This document shows, piece after piece, positions 50,509 to 60,031 of a DNA stretch of 64,000 bases. The first letter of the stretch is position 1, and each line of letters opens with the position of its first letter. The translations under genes were made by a program, and so were the position numbers. The notes beneath the pieces are model-generated. The model ran no database searches. It worked only from the letters and a program-made list of their open reading frames with translations, and had not been told where the DNA came from. The stretch lies in NCBI GenBank assembly GCA_025992705.1, contig DAJPGJ010000001.1, positions 1,054,001 to 1,118,000 on the forward strand. The letters are read 5' to 3'. This DNA comes from Coriobacteriaceae bacterium (GTDB lineage Bacteria; Actinomycetota; Coriobacteriia; Coriobacteriales; QAMH01).

Positions 50509-52559
50509 TGATTCTCAATGTCGACAAGGTCACCAAGTCATTCGGTACACGCGTTCTCTTCTCGAATGTCTCGTTTCGCATCAACGAGCGCGATCGCTAT
50601 GCCCTCGTCGGTCCTAACGGGGCAGGCAAGACGACGCTCATGAACATCATCGCTGGCCTTGAGTCCGCCGATTCCGGCCAGGTCGTCTTTGCGCGCGATG
50701 CTCATCCAGGATACCTCGAGCAGGAATCCATCGAAATGGAGGGACGCAGCGTCCTCGAGGAAGTCATGACGAGTGTCGCCGATGTCGCAGAGCTCGGAAA
50801 GCGCCTCGAGGCTCTTGAGCGCGAGATGGAGAGCGCAGATGAATCGCGCGCCGATGACCTTCTCGCGGAGTACGGTCGCCTGCGCACGCGCTTCGAGGCC
50901 AAGGACGGTTACAACATCGAGTCCCAGGCACGACGTGTGCTCTTTGGCCTGGGCTTTCATGAAGAGGATATGGAGCGCTCGACCGATGAGTTCTCCGGTG
51001 GCTGGCAGATGCGCATTGCACTTTCCAAGCTCCTCTTGAGGGCACCGGAGATTCTGCTGCTTGACGAGCCCACCAATCACCTCGACCTCGAGAGCGTGCG
51101 CTGGCTCGAGAACTTCCTCAAGACCTATCGTGGCGCCGTACTCGTCGTAAGCCATGACCGCGCCTTCATGAATGGCATGGTCGACCACGTGGCTGATATC
51201 TCCAATGGCAAGGTCAGCATCTACACGGGCAATTACGATGCCTATCTCGTCCAACGCGATGAGGCACTTGCCCGCTTGGTTGCGATGAAGGAGGCCCAGG
51301 ACCGCGAGATTGCGCACATGGAGGCTTTCGTCGAGAAGTTTCGGTACAAGGCGACGAAGGCCAAACAGGTGCAAGACCGCGTCAAGAAACTCGAGCGCAT
51401 CGAGCGAATCGAGATTCCCGAGGAAAAGAAAAAGGTGCGATTCGTCTTTCCGCAGCCCGCGCGTACCGGTGACAACGTCGTGCATATCGAGGGGGTCTCG
51501 AAGTCCTTCGGCGAGAAGCATGTCTACGAGAATCTCAATCTCGATATTTGGCGCGGCGAAAAGATCGCGCTCGTTGGTCCCAACGGATCGGGCAAGTCGA
51601 CGCTGCTCAAGATGATTGCCTGTGAGCTTGGTCATGATGCCGGTTCAATCACCTATGGTGCTCATGTCGAGCTCTCGTACTTTGCCCAGCATCAGCTCGA
51701 GGAGCTCAATCTGCGCAACACCGTCTTCGCCGAGCTCGATCATGCGGCGCCAGGATGGACGCAGACGCAGGTGCGTTCGCTGCTCGGCGCCTTTCTCTTC
51801 AAAGGCGATGACGTCGACAAGAAGGTGAGCGTGCTCTCTGGTGGCGAGAAGGCACGTCTCGCACTTGCCAAGATGCTCGTTTCCCCTGCACCCTTGCTTT
51901 GCCTCGACGAGCCCACCAACCATCTGGACATCTCGAGCGTCGACATACTCGAGCAAGCCTTGCAGAGCTTCGATGGAACCATCGTTCTCATCAGTCATGA
52001 CCGGCATCTCATTCGCTCCTTCGCCAATCGCATCATCTACATCGATGGCGGTGTAGTGACCGACTACCCTGGCGATTACGATTACTTCCTCTACAAGTCA
52101 GGACAAGTTGACGCTTACGGCAACGCTATCGATGCGTCCGAGCAGACGAGCAACCTCAAGCTGTCGGCGCGTGACAAGACCATGGATGCCAAGCCCGAGC
52201 CACGCGAGCATCAGAAGCCGCGCCGCACGGTTGCGGTGAGCTCCAAGGGTTCCGCTCCCAAGACCAAAGAGCAAAAGCGCGCCGAGGCCGAGGCGCGTAA
52301 TCGCGTGTACCGCAAGCTCAAGGACGAGCGCAAGCGCGTTGCCGAGCTTGAGAAGCAAATGGAAATAGATGACGCACGCCACGAGGAACTCGTCACGCTC
52401 ATGGCCGATGAGGCCCTCTATGCAGACCAGGAGCGCTTTGAGGCGGCAATGACCGAATACAGCGAGCTCAAGGCACGCATGACGGCCAACGAGGCGGAAT
52501 GGCTCGATCTTTCCGCCACCATCGAGCTCGAGCTCAAGCAGATGGGGGAGGACGCATGA
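50508..52559 (+). CDS. ABC-F family ATPase (ribosome-associated)
   Basis: 683 residues with two ABC domains and no membrane segments. First cassette: GPNGAGKTTLMNI, signature FSGGWQMRIAL, LLLDEPTNHLDLESV. Inter-domain linker rich in Lys/Glu (about 250-310). Second cassette: GPNGSGKSTLLKM, LSGGEKARLALAKML, CLDEPTNHLDISSVDIL. C-terminal extension with a coiled-coil (about 600-683), as in Uup-like members. ABC-F proteins act on the ribosomal E site in translation; some give antibiotic protection. Which subgroup this is cannot be decided by eye. It overlaps the next gene by four bases. Confidence 0.92.
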   Translation: MILNVDKVTKSFGTRVLFSNVSFRINERDRYALVGPNGAGKTTLMNIIAGLESADSGQVVFARDAHPGYLEQESIEMEGRSVLEEVMTSVADVAELGKRLEALEREMESADESRADDLLAEYGRLRTRFEAKDGYNIESQARRVLFGLGFHEEDMERSTDEFSGGWQMRIALSKLLLRAPEILLLDEPTNHLDLESVRWLENFLKTYRGAVLVVSHDRAFMNGMVDHVADISNGKVSIYTGNYDAYLVQRDEALARLVAMKEAQDREIAHMEAFVEKFRYKATKAKQVQDRVKKLERIERIEIPEEKKKVRFVFPQPARTGDNVVHIEGVSKSFGEKHVYENLNLDIWRGEKIALVGPNGSGKSTLLKMIACELGHDAGSITYGAHVELSYFAQHQLEELNLRNTVFAELDHAAPGWTQTQVRSLLGAFLFKGDDVDKKVSVLSGGEKARLALAKMLVSPAPLLCLDEPTNHLDISSVDILEQALQSFDGTIVLISHDRHLIRSFANRIIYIDGGVVTDYPGDYDYFLYKSGQVDAYGNAIDASEQTSNLKLSARDKTMDAKPEPREHQKPRRTVAVSSKGSAPKTKEQKRAEAEARNRVYRKLKDERKRVAELEKQMEIDDARHEELVTLMADEALYADQERFEAAMTEYSELKARMTANEAEWLDLSATIELELKQMGEDA

Positions 52560-53254
52560 GCAACGCGATGCTGACGCAAGTCATCGAGGTCGTCATCATG
52601 GTCGCGGCCTTCATCCCGGCGCTCGTCTTGCACGAGGTCGCGCACGGTTACGCCGCATACAAGCTCGGCGATCCGACCGCCAAGAACGCCGGGCGTCTCT
52701 CGCTCAACCCGCTCAAGCATATTGACCCCTTCGGTACGGTCATCTTGCCCGCTTGCCTCATTGCGATGTCGGTGCTCGGTGGCGGAGGCGGCATGCTCTT
52801 CGGCTACGCGAAGCCCGTCCCCTACAATCCGCGCTACTTCAAGAACATTCGCAAGGGCGAACTCATCGTCGGACTCGTGGGGCCCGTCACGAACCTCATG
52901 CTGAGTCTCGTGGGAGCCGCGATAGCCTGGGGTGGCATCTACCTCTACCAGATGCCCGCCATTCCCGCCGCCGTTGGCTTCTACATCTGGTACTTCGGCA
53001 CCTACTTCTGCACAATCAATCTCTGCCTCGCGTTCTTCAACCTCATCCCGATTCCACCGCTTGATGGCAGCTCGATTATCGCGGCGTTCCTGAGCGACAA
53101 GGCGCTGCGCACGTACTACAAGGTCCAGCAATACTCCATGTTCTTCTTCCTGCTCATCATCCTCGTGCTGCCGTATTTCCTCCACGTGGACATTTTCGGC
53201 ATCTACCTTGATGTGACTGCCGGCGCGATTTCTCGCTTCCTGTTGCCCATCTAG
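52556..53254 (+). CDS. Site-2 protease family (M50) zinc metalloprotease
   Basis: 232 residues, multi-pass membrane protein. Zinc motif LVLHEVAHGYAAYKLGD (HExxH) in the first helix, and the second metal-ligand region LIPIPPLDGSSII. This is the compact, PDZ-less S2P group widespread in Gram-positive bacteria, with unknown substrates. Its ATG overlaps the ABC-F stop (ATGA). The conserved neighbourhood scpA-scpB-rluB further downstream is typical for this protease. Confidence 0.9.
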   Translation: MSNAMLTQVIEVVIMVAAFIPALVLHEVAHGYAAYKLGDPTAKNAGRLSLNPLKHIDPFGTVILPACLIAMSVLGGGGGMLFGYAKPVPYNPRYFKNIRKGELIVGLVGPVTNLMLSLVGAAIAWGGIYLYQMPAIPAAVGFYIWYFGTYFCTINLCLAFFNLIPIPPLDGSSIIAAFLSDKALRTYYKVQQYSMFFFLLIILVLPYFLHVDIFGIYLDVTAGAISRFLLPI

Positions 53255-53280
53255 TGAGAGCGAAGGGGGAGGGACGTCTC

Positions 53281-55449
53281 GTGACACGTGACAATCACGA
53301 CATCCGCGTTCTCGTTCTCGTCGCTGCGGGGCTCTTCGTGCTGTCGAGTGTCGTGCGTTTTTGCCTTGCGGACTTTCCGAAGTGCATCGGCGTGCTCCCC
53401 GATGAGATTCGCTACCTTAATCTCGCCGCGAGTCTCTTCAACGAAGGACAGCTTATCGAGCGTGGTGGTTTCTCGAGCTTCCAGAAGATTCTCTATCCGC
53501 TTGCACTCTCGCCCGCGTTTCTGGCAGATGATCCCCTGTTGCGCGTGCGTCTCATCGCGCTACTCAACAGTATCTACGTCTCCTCGGCCGTCTTTCCGGC
53601 GCTTCTGCTTGCCCGCAGACTCTTCACCGGCAAGGCGCCGGTCATCATCTGCCTGCTCTTCGCCTTGATCATGCCCGACATGTGCTATTCGATGACGTTC
53701 TTGAGCGAGTGCATTTACCTGCCGCTTGCGTTATGGCTCATCGCCTGCTGCCTGCGCGCCTTCGAGGCACGGGGAAGGGCGGGGTATGCCTGGTGCGCCG
53801 GCGCGGGACTACTGTGCTATGTCACTTACCTTGCCAAGGAAGTGGCCCTTGGCTTTGCCCTTGCCTCCATAGTGGTGATGATCGTGCGAATATGCCGCGC
53901 GAAAGATGACGGAAGAGCGCAAGCGGACGACGGCCTGCGGACGACCGCAGGCATCTCGAGCAGATCCGCGATGAGCGCGATGCGGTCTTGCGAGGACTGT
54001 CTGAGCGCGCCTGAGGCGCGCGAGTTCCGCAGCAGCATCGCGCGAAGCGCGGGTCGGGTGCGAGGGCAAGCCTGCGGTCGTCCGCAGGCCGCTGTCCGCA
54101 GCGGCATCGCGCGAGTCGTGGGTCGGGTGCGAGGGCAAGCCTGGCTTCGCGCCTGCCTCTCCCTTGCTTGCTTCGTAGTCGGTTTCCTCATTCCCTTCAT
54201 CATCCTCAAGTTCACGCTCTTCTCGGGGCTTCTCAACTCGTATAACCAGACCGATCCGTCGGTGCTGCTCAATCCCTACGCGCTGCTCTTTGCCATCTAC
54301 GCGCTGGCAAGCGATGCGACGCATTTCGTCATCGCATTCGCGTTCTTCCCGCTCGCCCTGCCTGCTCTTACCTGGCCACGCTTGACGAGGCGGGAACGTG
54401 ACCTGTACCTCTTCTGCCTGCTCGCCTTCGTCTTCATCCTCCTCATCGTCGTCTACACGATATCCATACGCGAGGATCTCGGGCATGTCGGCATTCGTCC
54501 GCACGTGCGCTACGTCGCCCCGATTTTCCTACCGCTGCTCTTCCTGACCATCAAGCAGCTGCTGCGCGGCGATGGCACCGCCATCATGCGCACCCCCTTC
54601 GCCTTTGCCGCGGCCATCGCGATGACGTTGGGCATGTGTCTGCTCGTTGTCTTCATGCTAGGAAATGGCGATTACTCGCAGGGTTTCGACAATGCGCAGT
54701 TCCATCCCCTGCGTCTGCTCGGAGAACACCTGTCGCCTCTTCCCATCGACCCGAACGTTGACCCGTCCGTTAGCTCGGGCGCCAAGGACATCTACCACGG
54801 CGCGTTCCTCGAGATAAATCCCGGCATCTGGCTTGCCAAGGCGCTTGTCTGTATCTACCTTGTCTTTGGTATGTGGGCGATTGCCTCGAGACATCATCCC
54901 AAAGTCGCAATCGGCGTTCCCGTGCTCATCGCGCTCGCCATGATAGCGGCCAATGTCGGTGCCTACCAGTACAACGACTCCGTCTATCGTATCGATGCAG
55001 AGGAAGCTGCCGAGACCTGTGCCGTGAACGAGTTCGTCTACGCCTTGCCCGATGGCGAGCAAGTTCTCGTCGTGGTCGATGACGAGAACTCCTCCTTCAA
55101 CAACCTCATGGACGTCTATCTCGAAAACGAGCGTCTCAACTGTGCCTACATCCTCGAACGCCAGCTACGCAATGCGCTCGAGGAGGGTGCGATATCGCAG
55201 AGAGAGCTTTTGCTCGCGAGCGACGATACGGTGGGGGATAACATCTTCGATGCGAACGGCCGCACTTGCGATGATGATGCGGGCATTGCCTACATCGTGA
55301 TGCCCAAGGCCCAGAAGCTCGAGTTCGAAGAGGGCGCTACGCTCGACGTCACTCCTGAGTGGTTCGAGGATATCGTGGTGCTCCAGCTTGTACCCGACGC
55401 TTCCGTTGCCCTTGTGCCATCGGCTGTTCGGATGTCATCGACGCGCTAA
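53281..55449 (+). CDS. GT-C-like polytopic membrane protein with low-complexity insertion
   Basis: 722 residues with about ten hydrophobic helices. The acidic pair after the first helix (VLPDEIRYLNLAASLF) is the pattern of GT-C glycosyltransferases that use lipid-linked sugars. GTG 53281 follows a strong GGGGGAGGGA site; a GTG at 53254 overlapping the protease stop lacks one. Between two helices, residues about 220-290 are Arg/Ala/Gly-rich (SSIARSAGRVRGQACGRPQA) and encoded by palindromic repeats, an apparent insertion into a cytoplasmic loop. The C-terminal ~160 residues form an extracytoplasmic domain. Sugar and acceptor unknown. Confidence 0.65.
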   Translation: MTRDNHDIRVLVLVAAGLFVLSSVVRFCLADFPKCIGVLPDEIRYLNLAASLFNEGQLIERGGFSSFQKILYPLALSPAFLADDPLLRVRLIALLNSIYVSSAVFPALLLARRLFTGKAPVIICLLFALIMPDMCYSMTFLSECIYLPLALWLIACCLRAFEARGRAGYAWCAGAGLLCYVTYLAKEVALGFALASIVVMIVRICRAKDDGRAQADDGLRTTAGISSRSAMSAMRSCEDCLSAPEAREFRSSIARSAGRVRGQACGRPQAAVRSGIARVVGRVRGQAWLRACLSLACFVVGFLIPFIILKFTLFSGLLNSYNQTDPSVLLNPYALLFAIYALASDATHFVIAFAFFPLALPALTWPRLTRRERDLYLFCLLAFVFILLIVVYTISIREDLGHVGIRPHVRYVAPIFLPLLFLTIKQLLRGDGTAIMRTPFAFAAAIAMTLGMCLLVVFMLGNGDYSQGFDNAQFHPLRLLGEHLSPLPIDPNVDPSVSSGAKDIYHGAFLEINPGIWLAKALVCIYLVFGMWAIASRHHPKVAIGVPVLIALAMIAANVGAYQYNDSVYRIDAEEAAETCAVNEFVYALPDGEQVLVVVDDENSSFNNLMDVYLENERLNCAYILERQLRNALEEGAISQRELLLASDDTVGDNIFDANGRTCDDDAGIAYIVMPKAQKLEFEEGATLDVTPEWFEDIVVLQLVPDASVALVPSAVRMSSTR
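53933..54145 (+). repeat. Palindromic repeat insertion inside the membrane protein gene
   Basis: Two GCCTGCGG-N4-CCGCAGGC hairpins (53933-53952 and 54070-54089) flank a GC-rich stretch. A direct repeat with core GGTCGGGTGCGAGGGCAAGC occurs at about 54032-54072 and 54103-54143. The segment keeps the reading frame. Confidence 0.65.
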
Positions 55450-55542
55450 AAGCAGACAAACGCAAGGTGCATCCGCCCGATTGACATGTTCCTGCGCTAG
55501 AATAGCGAACCAAGCGCATGTTCGATAAACGGGAGCCCAAAC

Positions 55543-56409
55543 GTGTCATATCGCGTTCGCATAGATGCCTATCAGGGGCCTTTTGACCTCCTGCTCACGC
55601 TCGTGTCACGCCAGAAGATCGATATCGGCGCCATTTCGATTGCGGACATCACTGACCAATATCTTGCGGAAGTCGAGCGCATGAAGGACCTTGACCTCGA
55701 TATCGCGAGCGATTTTCTTGTCGTGGCGGCAACTCTGCTGCAAATCAAGGCATCTTCGCTTCTTCCCAAGGACGGCATCGAGCAGATCGAACTCGATGAT
55801 GAGTTCGCGGATCTGACGCCGGAGCAGACGCGTGACATCCTGGTCGAACGTCTCGTCGTCTACAAGCAATTCAAGAATGCCGCCGCTGCCCTAGGCATGC
55901 GCATGGAAAACGAGGCAAAGATGCACCCCCGGCAGGCAAGTCTCGAGGAGCAGTTCCTCGGTCTCATGCCGGATTACCTCAAGGGCACGACGCTTCACGG
56001 ACTCGCGGTTATCTGCGCTGACATCGCCGCACGACGTGACACGTTCCTGCTCGAGGCCGAGCACATCGCCGCTGTGCCCATTTCGATGGAAAAACACGTC
56101 GAGGGCATCTATCGCTCGATGCGCCGCCGCGAGAGCTGTACCTTCAGTCAGCTCGTCGGGGACACCCCCACGCCCGAGCTCGTCGTCGTTACCTTTCTGG
56201 CAATACTCGAACTTTACAAGCGCGGCGTCATCAGGATTTGCCAGGATGCGGCCTTTGCCGAGATACAGCTCGATATCGATGCCGATGCACCGGAGATCAC
56301 CGATTTCTCCGTGCCCGATTGGGGCATGCCGGAAGACCCGTCTCTCGAGCAGCTTGATGACGAGGACGTGCAGGATGCACCAAATGAAGACATGCAAGAT
56401 GAGGAGTAA
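55543..56409 (+). CDS. scpA: Segregation and condensation protein A
   Basis: Kleisin subunit of the SMC-ScpAB condensin, 288 residues. Start GTG 55543, reading MSYRVRIDAYQGPFDLLLTL, the canonical ScpA opening. The N-terminal helical domain binds the SMC neck (IASDFLVVAATLLQIKASSL). The C-terminal winged helix (VVVTFLAILELYKRGVIRIC) binds the SMC head. An acidic tail follows. scpB starts 2 bp after its stop. Confidence 0.96.
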   Translation: MSYRVRIDAYQGPFDLLLTLVSRQKIDIGAISIADITDQYLAEVERMKDLDLDIASDFLVVAATLLQIKASSLLPKDGIEQIELDDEFADLTPEQTRDILVERLVVYKQFKNAAAALGMRMENEAKMHPRQASLEEQFLGLMPDYLKGTTLHGLAVICADIAARRDTFLLEAEHIAAVPISMEKHVEGIYRSMRRRESCTFSQLVGDTPTPELVVVTFLAILELYKRGVIRICQDAAFAEIQLDIDADAPEITDFSVPDWGMPEDPSLEQLDDEDVQDAPNEDMQDEE

Positions 56410-56411
56410 TC

Positions 56412-57437
56412 ATGGCACGTGACGAGCGATATGCGGACTTGATGAGCGCTGCCGAGGCACTGCTTTTCGTATCGGACGAGCCCGTGAGCGCCGCGCGTCT
56501 CTCGGAGATTCTCGACGTGAGCCCCGTGCAGGTCGACGAGGCGCTGGTCGCGCTCGCCGCCGAGTACATGGACGAGAACCGCGGCATACAGTTGCGTGAG
56601 GTCGCGGGCGGTTGGCGTTTCTACACGCATCCCGCCTATCACGAGGCCATCGAGCGCTACGTTGTCTCCTGGGACACGCATCGCATGTCGCAGGCCGCTC
56701 TCGAGGCGCTTGCGGTCATTGCCTATCATCAACCCGTAACGCGTGCGACGGTCAACGCCATACGAGGCGTGAATTCGGAGAGCGTCGTTTCCTCGCTTGT
56801 CGAGAAGGGCCTCGTGCGCGAGATGGGCCGCGATAAGCCGGGAGGATCCATCCTCTACGGCACGACGCGCACCTTCCTCGAGCGATTCGGCCTCAAGAGC
56901 GTGAAAGACCTGCCACCTCTTGAGGATTTTGCGCCGGACGACGCAAGCCGTGAGCAGATTCGCGAGCGCTTGAGCGGTGTGGACAAAACCGATGACATGC
57001 AACTCGAGCTTTCCGGCGAGGACGAGCCAATCGAGTTGCTGCAAGCTGAGGCGGCTGCTGCGCTCGATGCCGCTGCCGCGCGCGTCGAGGAGGTCGATGC
57101 GGGTGATGAGGCACGCGTTGACGATGCCGAGGGCGTTGCCGATGTCATCGCCCAATCCATGACCGAGAAGGTTGACGACTACCTTGGTGTCGATATCGAG
57201 GACGTTGACGGTATCCTCGACGCGTACTTCGGAGATGATGACGAAGTCGAATCTGACGAAGACGATGCCGATGACATGGACGATGACGAGCTAGTCGATG
57301 AGTACGCAACTGATGAAGACGACCTCATCGACACGGCTGATCCTGAGGAAGAGGAAGCATACGTCTATATCGATGACGATGACGAGGAACCCGATGAGGA
57401 CGAGCCTGATGATGACGATATCGAGTTGGTCGGGTAA
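56412..57437 (+). CDS. scpB: Segregation and condensation protein B with acidic tail
   Basis: 341 residues; ScpB is usually about 180-200. The first ~190 residues are standard, with two winged helices: LMSAAEALLFVSDEPVSAAR and SQAALEALAVIAYHQPVTRA, then GRDKPGGSILYGTTRTFLERFGL. Beyond that comes a ~150-residue tail dominated by Asp and Glu (EDDADDMDDDELVDEY), probably disordered. ScpB dimers bridge the kleisin ScpA. scpA, scpB and rluB are spaced by 2 bp each, one operon. Confidence 0.95.
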   Translation: MARDERYADLMSAAEALLFVSDEPVSAARLSEILDVSPVQVDEALVALAAEYMDENRGIQLREVAGGWRFYTHPAYHEAIERYVVSWDTHRMSQAALEALAVIAYHQPVTRATVNAIRGVNSESVVSSLVEKGLVREMGRDKPGGSILYGTTRTFLERFGLKSVKDLPPLEDFAPDDASREQIRERLSGVDKTDDMQLELSGEDEPIELLQAEAAAALDAAAARVEEVDAGDEARVDDAEGVADVIAQSMTEKVDDYLGVDIEDVDGILDAYFGDDDEVESDEDDADDMDDDELVDEYATDEDDLIDTADPEEEEAYVYIDDDDEEPDEDEPDDDDIELVG

Positions 57438-57439
57438 TC

Positions 57440-58195
57440 ATGACGGATGCAACGCCCGAACAACCGTTTCCCATGCGCCTGCAGAAGTTCCTCGCCCGTG
57501 CGGGCGTTGTGAGCCGGCGTGGCTCGGAGGATCTCATGACCGCCGGGCGCGTGAGCGTGAACGGCCGGGTCGTGACCGAACTCGGGAGTAAAGTCGACCC
57601 CAAGGTCGACACTGTCTGTGTCGACGGCCGTGAGGTGCACCTCGAAGACGATTCCGTCTACCTCATGCTCTACAAGCCCAAGGGCTATCTGACGACCATG
57701 GACGATCCGCAGGGACGTCCCTGCGTCGCGCAGCTCGTGCCGCGTGATCTATATCCTGGCCTCTATCCCGTTGGCAGGCTCGATAAGGACACGACGGGCT
57801 TGCTCCTGTTCACGACCGATGGCGACATGGGCCAGCATCTCCTGCATCCCAAGCACCATGTCGACAAGACGTATCAGGCACATGTGGATGGCGTTCCCAG
57901 CGCAGAGGAGATCCAGGCACTTCGTGATGGCATCATGCTCGACGACGGTCTCACGGCGCCGGCGCGGGTTCGCATCGTTGCCGAACGCCCCGATGGCAGT
58001 TCCGATATCGAGCTCGTCATTCACGAGGGCAGAAAGCGTCAGGTCAAGCGCATGTGTTCGGCCGTGCATCATCCGGTGCTCGACTTGCACCGGAGTAGCT
58101 TCGGCCCACTTGAGCTCGTCGATGTCGAGGAGGGCGCCTGGCGTCTCTTGCGTGATGACGAGGTTGCGAGCTTGCGCGAGGCTGCGGGCCTTTAG
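57440..58195 (+). CDS. rluB: 23S rRNA pseudouridine synthase, RluB/RsuA family
   Basis: 251 residues. N-terminal S4 RNA-binding domain (MRLQKFLARAGVVSRRGSED), then the synthase domain with the catalytic Asp in VGRLDKDTTGLLLFTTDG, plus YLMLYKPKGYLTT and EGRKRQVKRMC. RluB-type enzymes modify helix 80-90 region residues of 23S rRNA in the large subunit. It is the gene usually found after scpB in Gram-positive genomes, which supports the call. Confidence 0.93.
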   Translation: MTDATPEQPFPMRLQKFLARAGVVSRRGSEDLMTAGRVSVNGRVVTELGSKVDPKVDTVCVDGREVHLEDDSVYLMLYKPKGYLTTMDDPQGRPCVAQLVPRDLYPGLYPVGRLDKDTTGLLLFTTDGDMGQHLLHPKHHVDKTYQAHVDGVPSAEEIQALRDGIMLDDGLTAPARVRIVAERPDGSSDIELVIHEGRKRQVKRMCSAVHHPVLDLHRSSFGPLELVDVEEGAWRLLRDDEVASLREAAGL

Positions 58196-58212
58196 ACAGG
58201 GAGAAGCTGGTT

Positions 58213-58881
58213 ATGACGAAGCACGAAGACGATACGACCCCGAACCCGCTTGCGACGGGAGTCAAGGATGAGATGCCACGGGTCTTGCTCATGCGGCATG
58301 CCCAGACGCACGCGAACTCCCAGGGTTTCTTTCTCGGGAGAAGAGACGAGGGCGTGACCGCACTCGGTGAGGAACAATCACGCCGCGCCGTCGAGGGGCT
58401 CGTCGCCTGGCGTCCTGACCGCATCATATGCTCGCCCCTCAAACGTTGCAGGATGATGATTGCCGAGCCGGCAGCACGCGAGCTTGACGTCGAGCTGCGC
58501 GTTGACGAACGTCTCATCGAGTTCGATTTTGGCCCCATCGAGGGCATGACCTTCGATGATGTCATCGAGCACGACTTGCCCTTCCCTTGGGGACCGCGTG
58601 CGGCTACGTGGCCACCCGCGCAGGGAGGGGAGAGCTTCGACGATTTTCTCGCACGCATCCGAGAGGCGAGTGAGGAGCTCGAGTGCCTGGAAGGCCGTAC
58701 GGCCGTCATCGTACATGGTGGCGTTATCAGGGGGTTTCTCGCGAATTGGCTTGCGATGGGGCCTGATGAGGTGAATCACCTCATCGTGCGCAATGTCGAT
58801 AGCTTCGTGTTCAGGACGCGTCCGGGGTTTGCCGAACTCGAATCCTACGGTATCCATCCCGAGGATTTGGGCAATTACTAG
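58213..58881 (+). CDS. Histidine phosphatase family protein
   Basis: 222 residues, phosphoglycerate mutase-like fold. The phosphohistidine motif is LLMRHAQTHANSQG (RHA in place of RHG), followed by FLGRRDEGVTALGEEQ, ICSPLKRC, LIEFDFGPIEGM and the second His in VIVHGGVIRGFLANWL. Members dephosphorylate small metabolites; the substrate is unassigned. It ends 63 bp before trpS. Confidence 0.85.
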   Translation: MTKHEDDTTPNPLATGVKDEMPRVLLMRHAQTHANSQGFFLGRRDEGVTALGEEQSRRAVEGLVAWRPDRIICSPLKRCRMMIAEPAARELDVELRVDERLIEFDFGPIEGMTFDDVIEHDLPFPWGPRAATWPPAQGGESFDDFLARIREASEELECLEGRTAVIVHGGVIRGFLANWLAMGPDEVNHLIVRNVDSFVFRTRPGFAELESYGIHPEDLGNY

Positions 58882-58895
58882 CCGTACGTTTTTTC

Positions 58896-58911
58896 AGATG
58901 GTGTACCATCT
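58896..58911 (+). promoter_or_regulatory. Dyad in the trpS leader, possible operator or promoter overlap
   Basis: AGATGGTGTACCATCT: 7-bp perfect arms around GT. The TACCAT inside it (58904-58909) also looks like the -10 boxes used elsewhere in the window. Could be a repressor site; no known regulator matched. Confidence 0.3.
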
Positions 58912-58944
58912 TGCAGACATTTTCGAGAGAAAGGCAGCTCCAAC

Positions 58945-59994
58945 ATGCCAAATGAAGGCAGCTTCGAGGCGGCAAAGCGCAAAAGCGATGCGATTCGCGC
59001 GGACTTTGACGTCAATCCCAGCAAGTACTGTATGCTCACGGGTGACCGCCCTACGGGCAGGTTGCACCTCGGGCATTACTTCGGGACGCTCAAGGGGCGT
59101 GTCGATCTGCAGAACCGCGGCATACACACCAACATCGTCATTGCAGATTATCAGGTCATTACCGATCGCGACACGACGGATAATATCGCCGATAACGTCT
59201 ATAACATCGTCATTGACTACCTTGCCTGCGGCATCGACCCAGCCAAGACGATGATCTTCACGCACTCCGCAGTTCCCGCGCTCAATCAGCTCATGCTGCC
59301 TTTCCTCTCGCTCGTGAGCGAGTCCGAGCTCGAGCGCAATCCAACCGTCAAGGCCGAGCAGGAGGCATCGGGCCATGCGCTCACCGGCCTGCTTTTGACA
59401 TACCCGGTCCACCAGGCCTGCGACATTCTCTTCTGCAAGGGCAATGTCGTGCCCGTCGGCAAGGACCAGCTGCCGCACATCGAGCTCACGCGCACCATCG
59501 CCCGCCGCTTCAACGAGCGCTACGCCCCGGTCTTTCCCGAGCCCGAGGGCGTCCTCTCGGATGTCATCGAGGTTCCCGGCCTGGACGGTCGCAAGATGTC
59601 CAAGAGCTACAAGAACGGCATCTCATTGTGCATGACGGCAGACGAGACGGCCAAGATCATCAAGAAGTCCCCGACGGATCCCGATCGCAACATCACCTTC
59701 GACCGCGAGAATCGACCCGGCGTCTCCGCGCTGCTTACCACCGCCGCGCTGTGCTCGGGTCGCACCGAGATGGACATCGCCGCTGAGATTGGCGATGGAG
59801 GAGGCGGCGCGCTCAAGGCGTTTGTCACCGAGGCGGTCAATGACTACTTCGCTCCCATACGCGCGCGCCGCGAGGAGCTTGCGCGTGACCTCGATTACGT
59901 CAAGGACGTGTTGCATGAGGGCAATCGCAAGGCGAACGAGATCGCCAATGCGACGCTTGGCGAGGTGAACGAGGCGATGGGAATGGTCTACTAG
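58945..59994 (+). CDS. trpS: Tryptophan--tRNA ligase
   Basis: Class I synthetase, 349 residues. HIGH-type motif GRLHLGHYFGT, KMSKS motif GRKMSKSYKNG, and family motifs VHQACDILFCKGNVVPVGKD and LPHIELTRTIARRFN. It has a short N-terminal extension (about 30 residues) before LTGDRPTG. GAAAGGCAG upstream of ATG 58945 is the likely ribosome-binding site. No T-box leader is seen in the short 5' region. Confidence 0.97.
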   Translation: MPNEGSFEAAKRKSDAIRADFDVNPSKYCMLTGDRPTGRLHLGHYFGTLKGRVDLQNRGIHTNIVIADYQVITDRDTTDNIADNVYNIVIDYLACGIDPAKTMIFTHSAVPALNQLMLPFLSLVSESELERNPTVKAEQEASGHALTGLLLTYPVHQACDILFCKGNVVPVGKDQLPHIELTRTIARRFNERYAPVFPEPEGVLSDVIEVPGLDGRKMSKSYKNGISLCMTADETAKIIKKSPTDPDRNITFDRENRPGVSALLTTAALCSGRTEMDIAAEIGDGGGGALKAFVTEAVNDYFAPIRARREELARDLDYVKDVLHEGNRKANEIANATLGEVNEAMGMVY

Positions 59995-60015
59995 TTCGCG
60001 TACCTGCGCTTGTAG

Positions 60016-60031
60016 TAGAATGACTCGTCTA
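60016..60031 (+). promoter_or_regulatory. -10 box (TAGAAT) for a probably leaderless lipoprotein mRNA
   Basis: TAGAAT (60016-60021) lies 9 nt before ATG 60031, with no ribosome-binding site in between. Confidence 0.4.

Noticed and set aside
53254..53280. GTG 53254 as start of the GT-C-like membrane protein
   Set aside because: It overlaps the protease stop but has no ribosome-binding site, whereas GTG 53281 follows GGGGGAGGGA at ideal spacing.
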